Source: a virus
Strand: one strand, 5' to 3'
Virus record (IMG/VR): IMGVR_UViG_3300034012_000630
Span: 1-36,663 of that record
DNA: 36,663 bases
Under the pieces are notes generated by a model. The model saw only the letters and a program-made list of their open reading frames with translations. It made no database searches and was not told the origin of the DNA. Position numbers and translations under genes: made by a program. Position 1 is the first letter of the stretch. Each line of letters starts with the position of its first letter. Shown here piece after piece: positions 31,028-36,663 of this stretch.

Positions 31028-32529
31028 TAGTTCTTGATTCTAACACCAGCCGCTGCGAGGGTTATGCCCGCCGTAATAGCTACCAATGTCCGTCGTGTGC
31101 CAACCGGCACATTGGAACCAATAGGGACATAGGTATCTAAGCCGGATTTGAAGATGTCGATTTCATCCTCAAAAGCTTCACGTACTTCACTGGGAGCTTC
31201 CTGGACCGCTGCAATCAGTTCTTCTGTCTGCTCCTCGCTTAGCTCTTCCACATCGAGAGCTTGGAATATCTCAGCTGCTTGTTCGCTGCTAACTACAGCA
31301 AGCACTTCGGGAGATGTAGCAAGCGCTGCTGCTTGTTCTTGTGTTGGCTCTTCGGCAAGGATTGCGTCGATTACCTGTGCCACCTGCTCTGGTTCCAGTT
31401 CGGCTAGGGCTTCGACGAGCTCTTCTACGCTCTCGGCTTCTTCAATAAGAGACGTGACCTGCTCTTCGGTGAGCGAAACGTCTGGCTCTAAATTTGGCTC
31501 TAAATCTGGAGCGATGGTGGAGGTGGTCGTTTCCTCGATAACCTCTGGGTATGTTTCTTGACTTGCTTCAGTTGTCGTGGTTGTTTCTTCTGGAGGCGTC
31601 TCCTCTTGGATGGGCTCCTCTACTACTGTCGTTGTGGTGCCTGTCGGCACTTCAACAATCTCTTCAGGAACGGAAGGCTCAACAGGTGCTGGCTCGTATA
31701 TTTGAGGGGGTTGAGTAGATGTTGACGACTCTGGCGGTAGTGTCGTGGTCGGGGCTAATACTGACGATGTTGTTTGCGGTACGGAAGAAGTAGTAGTCGA
31801 ACTAGTCGTCGTAGACGTAGTACTTGTAGTCGAAGAACTAGTTGAGCTCTCCGGTAAAACCACCGTCGTACTTGTCGTTGTAGTACTTGTCGTCGACGAG
31901 GTTGTAGTGGTCGTACTTGTCGTCGACGAAGTTGTAGTGGTCGTACTTGTCGTCGTTGTCGAACTCGAAGTTGAGGTTTCTGGAACTGTCGTAGTAGTCG
32001 GGACTGTGGCAGGGACAGTCGTTGACGGAACAGTAGTAGTACTTGTCGTCGACGACGTCGTGGATGTTGTTATAGATTCCCATAGAGACAGGTTGCTAAT
32101 AGAAAGAATACCAGGCGAGCAACAAGTATCTGTTGAGTATTGCCGGAACGAGAACAAGTCACCCTCATCGACCGGTACGGACAGCGAACCTGTCGCATTG
32201 TTCTGTTGTGTAATCAATGTGTATACGCCGTTGATTCCGTACTGTGGCGGGTCGTACACCCAACCATCAGTCGTCTGATATGCCCACTCAAAATCTATTG
32301 TGTCCACATCGGCCGGGATTGTGGTCTCAATCTTTACCCAGTGGGCAGCACCCGAACATCCGCCTTGGTCTGGGCCATGCAAGATAATTGTGTCGTCAAT
32401 TACTTCTACCGAGCCCGACGTTGGACAAGACTGGCTGTACGTCCATTCACCTAGTGTGTCGGCTTTAGCTGGCTTAGTAAACAGGGCAAACGCAATAGCC
32501 GGAATAATTATTAACCAGCGGGATTTCAC
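31027..32529 (-). CDS. Secreted, Thr/Ser-rich surface or wall-associated protein, 500 residues
   Basis: GTG 32529 overlaps the oxygenase stop as GTGA. A signal peptide is clear (KSRWLIIIPAIAFALFTKPA then KADT). Next comes a beta-rich domain of about 130 residues with paired Cys (SQSCP, GGCSG, DTCC), then a mucin-like Thr/Ser/Pro region (about 155-275) coded by tandem DNA repeats. A Glu/Pro/Thr linker and a highly acidic helical domain (about 350-460) follow. A final membrane segment (TLVAITAGITLAAAGVRIKN) anchors the end. Such layouts suit proteins displayed on or through the actinobacterial envelope. The function is unknown; position before the holins suggests late expression. Confidence 0.72.
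   Translation of the reverse strand: MKSRWLIIIPAIAFALFTKPAKADTLGEWTYSQSCPTSGSVEVIDDTIILHGPDQGGCSGAAHWVKIETTIPADVDTIDFEWAYQTTDGWVYDPPQYGINGVYTLITQQNNATGSLSVPVDEGDLFSFRQYSTDTCCSPGILSISNLSLWESITTSTTSSTTSTTTVPSTTVPATVPTTTTVPETSTSSSTTTTSTTTTTSSTTSTTTTTSSTTSTTTTSTTVVLPESSTSSSTTSTTSTTTSSTTTSSVPQTTSSVLAPTTTLPPESSTSTQPPQIYEPAPVEPSVPEEIVEVPTGTTTTVVEEPIQEETPPEETTTTTEASQETYPEVIEETTTSTIAPDLEPNLEPDVSLTEEQVTSLIEEAESVEELVEALAELEPEQVAQVIDAILAEEPTQEQAAALATSPEVLAVVSSEQAAEIFQALDVEELSEEQTEELIAAVQEAPSEVREAFEDEIDIFKSGLDTYVPIGSNVPVGTRRTLVAITAGITLAAAGVRIKN
31883..31956. repeat. 30-bp tandem repeat in the Thr/Ser-rich region
   Basis: The unit starts GTACTTGTCGTCGACGA and ends GTAGTGGTC; copies lie at 31883-31912 and 31913-31942, with a partial third to about 31956. 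It codes for Thr/Ser runs. Such repeats change length by slippage, so the linker length may vary between relatives. Confidence 0.8.
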
Positions 32530-33104
32530 CAGTCAACACCAATGTTTAAGTTTATGATTCTTCTTGTCGGAAAAATCATTGGCAACATTCCAGAGTGATA
32601 AGTGTTTGTCCTAAACACAATCATTGAATTTTTTTTGGGTGTAACTCTGTAGATTATTTCTTTACCAGACTCATCGTAAAATACAGTGTCACCATCGCAG
32701 TCCTCTAGATAGTAAACAGCTGAATACCTTTTAACCTCTTTTGTCTCTGGGTGTTGGTGCGCATCAATGTGTGGAAAGCCGTCATGCTCTTTTCCACAGT
32801 TCATGGTTAAAACCGCATAGCATGAATAGATATTGTTTAGTTGGCTACCCGTCTGCTCTGCCGCCTTCATTGCAACTGGCACAACAAGTGGGGCATACGA
32901 AGATGTGTCTTGGTTCTCGTATATAAAGTTGTGTTTGAAACCGTACTTTGTTATGTCCGAAGAATCTTCGTTAAAATTTACATCGGAAAACATGTACCAA
33001 CCAAAGTTGTTACCGTTCATGACATGCATGATTTCATCAAGCATTGGCTCGCGCAAAGCATTTTCTATGTAGAACGCCTCAATTGTTGAGGGTATGTTCT
33101 TCAC
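32526..33104 (-). CDS. 2OG-Fe(II) oxygenase (prolyl-hydroxylase-like)
   Basis: The 192-residue protein has the HxD...H iron triad: His112 and Asp114 in FPHIDAHQ, and His170 in TYHSGMLP, with Arg181/Arg182 near the end for 2-oxoglutarate. Length and layout match phage P4H-like oxygenases, which hydroxylate proline or other residues. GTG 33104 follows the previous stop by two bases. The next gene encodes a Thr/Ser/Pro-rich secreted protein, a possible substrate, as are the tail proteins upstream; neither link is shown by sequence. Confidence 0.85.
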   Translation of the reverse strand: MKNIPSTIEAFYIENALREPMLDEIMHVMNGNNFGWYMFSDVNFNEDSSDITKYGFKHNFIYENQDTSSYAPLVVPVAMKAAEQTGSQLNNIYSCYAVLTMNCGKEHDGFPHIDAHQHPETKEVKRYSAVYYLEDCDGDTVFYDESGKEIIYRVTPKKNSMIVFRTNTYHSGMLPMIFPTRRIINLNIGVDW

Positions 33105-33106
33105 GA

Positions 33107-33484
33107 CTAGCTATTTAGCCACTCTAGGTGGTCTACCCACTTCCACATCTTTCCTTCTTCGTCCCACTCGTAAACATCACCATCGGAAGGATACGGTACT
33201 GGTGCTGTCCACTGATTTGAAGGATTTAGAACCCACGAATCATAAGGTTTAATCTCAATAAAAGCATCAAGTTCTGGGTCGTATGTTCCACCAATAAAAG
33301 CATAGTTTGACCTAAATTCTTTTTCTACTGAGGTTTGAATCCAAACACCATCAATACCAAGTGAGGAAATATAATCTTTTCCTATCTGCTCTGAATCAGG
33401 GAAAGGTACGTCACCACAGTCACTATCTGAAACAACAATTACATTTTTAACTATGTTGTTTTCTACTAATGCAAAATGTGCCAT
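33107..33484 (-). CDS. Aquatic-phage 'MAHFA' structural protein, 125 residues
   Basis: The ATG at 33484 begins MAHFALVENNIVKNVIVVSD, followed by DGVWIQTSVEKEFRSNYAFI, GGTYDPELDAFIEIKPYDSW and the WT(A)PVPYP block. I recall this pattern in many T4-like cyanophages and other marine phages as a virion-associated protein of unknown exact role. Two bases separate it from the FN3 protein. It probably sits on or near the tail. The start is chosen over TTG 33490 for its match to the pattern. Confidence 0.72.
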   Translation of the reverse strand: MAHFALVENNIVKNVIVVSDSDCGDVPFPDSEQIGKDYISSLGIDGVWIQTSVEKEFRSNYAFIGGTYDPELDAFIEIKPYDSWVLNPSNQWTAPVPYPSDGDVYEWDEEGKMWKWVDHLEWLNS

Positions 33485-33486
33485 GT

Positions 33487-34803
33487 TCAACTCACCGTCA
33501 AGTTTGCTGTGCTAGTAAAAATGTGTGCCGTGTAACCGCCGTAGGTTGCGGTAGATCCACCAGAAATAGTTCTCGTTCCTTTGTTTGCTGTTACATACCT
33601 GATAACCGCATATCCAGTTCCACCGTCTCCACCGGATTTTGCTCCAGAATGGATGTTCCCACCGCCTCCACCGCCGCCGTAGTTTGCGGTTCCAGCTGTT
33701 GCCGCTCCAACGTTTGAGTACAGTCCTGCACCACCACCGCCAGCACCACCGCTACCTCCGCAGCAACTTTGGTTTTGGCAACACCCACCACCACCGCCGC
33801 CACGAGTTATTGCGCCGCCATTAGTGTATGTTTCGTTTGCTCCGCTACCGCCGTTACCGCCGTTAGTTCCGCTTCTAGCACCGCCTCCACCACCAGCACC
33901 GCCTCCACCACCACCAGCATTGTTTGCACCACCGCCAGCACCGCCACCAAATCCGTTTCCACTAGCACCACCGTTATTACCCGAAGCCCCCTGCCCACCG
34001 CCTCCGCCACCAGCAGAAGTAAAACCAGTTGCCGATGTTGTTCCACCACTACCACCAGCACCAGCGGCACCACCACCACCGCCTCCACCAATACTTACAG
34101 TAATTGTTCCAGTAGAAATCGTTCGTGTAGATGTGACTGGTCCACCACCGCCACCTCCACCACTCGTGTTGAAGTTTCCACCACCGCCACCTCCACCGCC
34201 ACCAAGCAAGTATGCTTCAAGTTCAATTAATGTTGCAAATCCAAATCCAGCTGATTGTGGACCAACTCCATAAGCATTCTTGGGGCGCATATATACCACA
34301 TACGAATTTCCAGGAGAAAGACCAGTAAGGTTTTTAGGACTTGACGAAACACCAGCATCAACCCAACTGGTTAAATAAACATCGTAGCCAGTTATTGCAC
34401 TACCGCCAGCAGTTGTAGAGAAGTTTACAGTTGCTGTTGTTGTACCAATTGAAGTTACAGAACTGATAGTTGTTGTTCCTGTTGGAACTCCAGCAGTTGT
34501 AAATGAAACACCAGTCGATCCAGGACCAGAACCAACACCGTTGACAGCGCGCAAGTAGACCGTGTATGCAGTGTTTTGGGTTAGCCCGCTAACAGTAACT
34601 GGGCTTGCGGCATCAGCAGGGGAGAGAGCGGTCCATGTCGAGTTGTTGAATGAGTACTCATAGTTTGTGATGGAAAGCCCACCATCATTAGTTGGCGCAG
34701 TAAACGAAATTGCAACGTTTGTGTTTGTTGGTACAGCGCCTAAAGAAGTTGGCGCATTAACAGGTGCGGTTGGGTAGAAGTTAGAAATGCCAAGTATTTG
34801 CAT
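33487..34803 (-). CDS. Tail-fibre-type protein with two FN3 domains and a Gly-rich domain
   Basis: The 438 residues contain two fibronectin type III domains (about 12-106 and 107-200; repeats of GLTQNTAYTVYLRAVNGVG and GLSPGNSYVVYMRPKNAYGV). A long Gly-rich region follows (about 200-395) with LEAYLLGGGGG and a Cys cluster (GGCCQNQSCCGG). The C-terminal beta segment ends TAHIFTSTANLTVS. Gly-rich sandwich domains often occur at phage fibre tips and contact the host. The ATG lies two bases after the previous stop. It is probably a receptor-binding or adhesin component. Confidence 0.82.
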   Translation of the reverse strand: MQILGISNFYPTAPVNAPTSLGAVPTNTNVAISFTAPTNDGGLSITNYEYSFNNSTWTALSPADAASPVTVSGLTQNTAYTVYLRAVNGVGSGPGSTGVSFTTAGVPTGTTTISSVTSIGTTTATVNFSTTAGGSAITGYDVYLTSWVDAGVSSSPKNLTGLSPGNSYVVYMRPKNAYGVGPQSAGFGFATLIELEAYLLGGGGGGGGGNFNTSGGGGGGGPVTSTRTISTGTITVSIGGGGGGGAAGAGGSGGTTSATGFTSAGGGGGGQGASGNNGGASGNGFGGGAGGGANNAGGGGGGAGGGGGARSGTNGGNGGSGANETYTNGGAITRGGGGGGCCQNQSCCGGSGGAGGGGAGLYSNVGAATAGTANYGGGGGGGNIHSGAKSGGDGGTGYAVIRYVTANKGTRTISGGSTATYGGYTAHIFTSTANLTVS

Positions 34804-34805
34804 AA

Positions 34806-35570
34806 CTACGCTGCCGTATTACCAACAAGAACCCATTCATCTGTCCCTATTTTCACCAGAGTTGCTGCAGCATATTGACCAAATAATTTCAACTTGCTTC
34901 CGTTGCTTCGCAAGGTAACCCCAGCACCAGCAATAGTCACCTGGCCAGCACCCAATTGAACCAGGTTTACCTGTGTTCCAACAAGGAATGGAACGGTGGA
35001 ATTGGTTGGGACAGTAACCGTGATTGCACTGGCATTGTTACAGGTCACAAACTTTCCTGAGTCAGTTGCAACAAGCGTGTATGTTGTTCCGGTCTGAGTG
35101 TTTAGTGTCAGGTCGGATGGGTACTCCCAGTCAAGGCCATTTGTCTGTGATGAGTCAGCTACAAGGACCCTACGGTCAAGACCGACTGGAAAGCGATTAA
35201 GCGCTGAACCATCTGTAGCTAGGATGTCACCCTTTGTAGTAAGAACTGAAGCAATCTTGTTGGCCTCATCTGCGTCTACTGCCGTAAATACTGGATAGCA
35301 CGTAGCACCTCCAGAATGAGATGATGCTGATGTTCCATCTACACCGCGAGTAATCGATGTTAGCGAGTTAGTTGAACGACCACCAACTAAAACTTTTTCT
35401 TCTGTGCTTAAACCCGGATCAATAACCATGTAAAACGGACCGCCAGCTGTTGTTGGCCACCCTGTTACCGTACCTGTCAGGGTCGCAGTAGTGTCGCCTG
35501 AAGTAATCGAAGACGTCAGGGTGCAAGCTGCTGCAGCTCCTGCGTAAGATCTCCTAGTTGCGTATGGCAT
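34806..35570 (-). CDS. Tail/fibre protein, 254 residues
   Basis: AGGAG precedes ATG 35570. The sequence is Thr/Ser/Gly-rich beta: SSITSGDTTATLTGTVTGWP, EEKVLVGGRST, then TKGDILATDGSALNRFPVGL and a C-terminal block ending VKIGTDEWVLVGNTAA. Segments like 'TKGD.la.dg....r.pvG..g.vL.adss...Gl.W' are common in short tail proteins of many phages. The gene has its own candidate promoter at 35590. A baseplate or fibre role is likely; the partner is probably the FN3 protein. Confidence 0.75.
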   Translation of the reverse strand: MPYATRRSYAGAAAACTLTSSITSGDTTATLTGTVTGWPTTAGGPFYMVIDPGLSTEEKVLVGGRSTNSLTSITRGVDGTSASSHSGGATCYPVFTAVDADEANKIASVLTTKGDILATDGSALNRFPVGLDRRVLVADSSQTNGLDWEYPSDLTLNTQTGTTYTLVATDSGKFVTCNNASAITVTVPTNSTVPFLVGTQVNLVQLGAGQVTIAGAGVTLRSNGSKLKLFGQYAAATLVKIGTDEWVLVGNTAA

Positions 35571-35589
35571 TTATTCTCCTAATCCAACA

Positions 35590-35598
35590 AATATAGCA
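35590..35598 (-). promoter_or_regulatory. Extended -10 promoter of the tail/fibre gene
   Basis: The minus strand has TGC-TATATT directly after the previous stop, 19 bases before ATG 35570. A start near 35583 would leave a leader of about 13 bases holding the ribosome site AGGAG. No good -35 at 17-19 bp. The TGNTATATT pattern matches the 1591 and 16446 promoters. Confidence 0.45.
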
Positions 35599-36663
35599 CT
35601 ATCTTACACTACGCATTATCAAGGTGCAGGTTCCGTTCCAGTCCCAAGCATTATGGTTGCTGGCTGAGTCAACCGGGTCCCATCTCACGTCTTCTACGAT
35701 CACTGGGTATGTTTCAAAGTTTTCCTGATACGTGACGACCCGTGGGTTTTCTACTAAATCGCGCAACAGAGCCAACTCTTTGTCCACATCCATCCAGTAC
35801 TCATTCCCACGAACGTTTAGTTTGTGATGTAGCAACAAAGGGACAGAAAATATCTGTGACCTAAGCGGAGCTGCATACGCCCTGGCCATCCATCTGGTTA
35901 GTACTGGTCCCTTTGTGCTGTCCGTGCTTGACCGGCTCATCGTTATCTTGGCTTCTGCTTCAAATACCTTGTCTTCAAGACCGTCGAATGTTGACTCGGA
36001 TGAACCCTGAACAGAGTCAATTCCAACTGTCAAGAACGAACCGTCATTTAGTGAAGCTTCAAAATTTATGGTTCCGTTAAGCGGCTCTGTTCTTAGGTCC
36101 CACTTAGGGATGAACTTGGCGTCGGGGATACCCCAGCGGTACACACCCGAAGATATTGTTCCGGACGCAACTACTTCCGTTGGGTGCTGACGATAGGCAC
36201 CAAGCCCAGCAACAGTGAAAACAACCTTGTTCCCAAACTCGTGGATGTCCACAACAGCACCCTGTCCTGTGACCATTAGGTCCGATGCGTAAGCTGGCTG
36301 ATTCGCACCTATCTGGGTACTTATGTCAAGTCTTCCAATGCCAGTTGAGGTCGCATCGTAGTTTGTCCAACCAAAGTACACATACTTTCCTATAGATGCA
36401 AACGCGTTAACCGAAGTGCCGGTTTCGATTAATGGACCAACGACAAGGTTGCCGTCGCTGTCCGACGAGCAGAACCGCAACCCTGTAGTTAACCCAATAA
36501 CCACGAAACCGAGGTACGCATCGATTGTAGTCACAATTTCACCCATCGGCAACTCGGCTGCAACCGTAGGAATATCTAACGCTGTACCGTCAGCTTTGAT
36601 ACCAGTCTTGTAGATCAACGACTTGTTACCTGCGTAACCTGCACAATAGATTTGGTTCTGTCC
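35599..36663 (-). CDS. Tail-associated beta-rich protein, 5' end beyond the window
   Basis: The frame is open from the right edge (GQNQIYCAGYAGNKSLIYKT) to the TAG at 35599, giving 354 visible residues; the true start lies outside. The pattern of repeated short beta segments with Gly/Asp turns (FVVIGLTTGLRFCSSDSDGN, IGKYVYFGWTNY, VFTVAGLGAYR) suggests a beta-propeller. After it comes a mixed region (RSQIFSVPLLLHHKLNVRGN then a DVDKELALLRDLVEN helix). Such proteins are often minor tail or baseplate components. No enzymatic motif is visible. An internal TTG at 36618 is not the real start. Confidence 0.72.
   Translation of the reverse strand, partial: GQNQIYCAGYAGNKSLIYKTGIKADGTALDIPTVAAELPMGEIVTTIDAYLGFVVIGLTTGLRFCSSDSDGNLVVGPLIETGTSVNAFASIGKYVYFGWTNYDATSTGIGRLDISTQIGANQPAYASDLMVTGQGAVVDIHEFGNKVVFTVAGLGAYRQHPTEVVASGTISSGVYRWGIPDAKFIPKWDLRTEPLNGTINFEASLNDGSFLTVGIDSVQGSSESTFDGLEDKVFEAEAKITMSRSSTDSTKGPVLTRWMARAYAAPLRSQIFSVPLLLHHKLNVRGNEYWMDVDKELALLRDLVENPRVVTYQENFETYPVIVEDVRWDPVDSASNHNAWDWNGTCTLIMRSVR

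Noticed and set aside
31883-31956. Possible CRISPR-like array
   Set aside because: The repeats are directly adjacent, without spacers, and code for a Thr/Ser linker in a clear gene.
31745-32278. Val-rich plus-strand reading frame
   Set aside because: Antisense of the Thr/Ser repeat region, open only because of the repeated codons.
33824-34273. Pro-rich plus-strand reading frame
   Set aside because: It is the antisense of the Gly-rich region; low-complexity GC codons keep opposite frames open. No ribosome site, no neighbours on that strand.
1-36663. Integrase, attachment site or transposon
   Set aside because: No recombinase or transposase protein and no terminal inverted repeats were seen; the terminase HTH resembles transposase HTHs, but the rest of the protein is clearly terminase.

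Overview
This window reads as part of a tailed-phage genome (Caudoviricetes) infecting an actinobacterium, probably aquatic. The phage assignment rests on an N4-gp56-type major capsid protein, portal, large terminase, fibronectin/glycine-rich tail proteins and a holin/M15-endolysin cassette. The actinobacterial host is inferred from a complete WhiB-type Fe-S regulator, a secreted lysozyme-like transglycosylase and several small proteins of types common in actinophages. The aquatic setting is inferred from a 2OG-Fe(II) oxygenase beside a 'MAHFA..' structural protein, a pair I associate with aquatic phages. No integrase, tRNA, DNA polymerase, primase or helicase is visible. All confident genes lie on the minus strand, so the text below follows transcription from high to low coordinates.

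36663-29854: virion surface and lysis. A beta-rich tail protein that runs off the right edge is followed by a tail/fibre protein, a protein with two FN3 domains and a Gly-rich domain, the MAHFA-type protein, a 2OG-Fe(II) oxygenase, a secreted Thr/Ser-rich protein, two small membrane proteins, an M15 peptidase endolysin and a third small membrane protein. 29853-29554 is non-coding, with a strong hairpin and a possible promoter. 29553-24360: a compact operon with many ATGA, TAATG or TTGA junctions. It encodes an HTH protein, metallophosphoesterase, YqaJ-type exonuclease, a probable ssDNA-annealing/binding protein, a PD-(D/E)XK nuclease, a secreted transglycosylase, WhiB and several small proteins.

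24360-18859: an accessory region of short transcription units, several separated by hairpins. Upstream of four genes sits a repeated element of about 39 bp, usually with a gene-specific hairpin beside it. The most notable unit (23489-20202) encodes an acidic protein, a MoxR/CbbQ-type AAA+ ATPase, a MIDAS-bearing VWA protein and a 237-residue protein. This is the best candidate for an unusual system here. 18858-18437 is non-coding, with poly-A/T tracts, hairpins and GC-rich blocks just ahead of the terminase, and may hold the packaging or replication site.

18418-1: packaging and head. Terminase with an N-terminal HTH, a 1510-residue protein, portal, a 118-residue protein, a 1696-residue protein, three medium-sized probable structural proteins, a scaffold-like protein and the capsid (cut by the left edge). 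Extended -10 promoters sharing TGNTAYAWT precede the terminase, the 1510-residue gene and the scaffold/capsid pair. At least one appears to start transcription at or next to the start codon. Virion morphology cannot be decided from this window.
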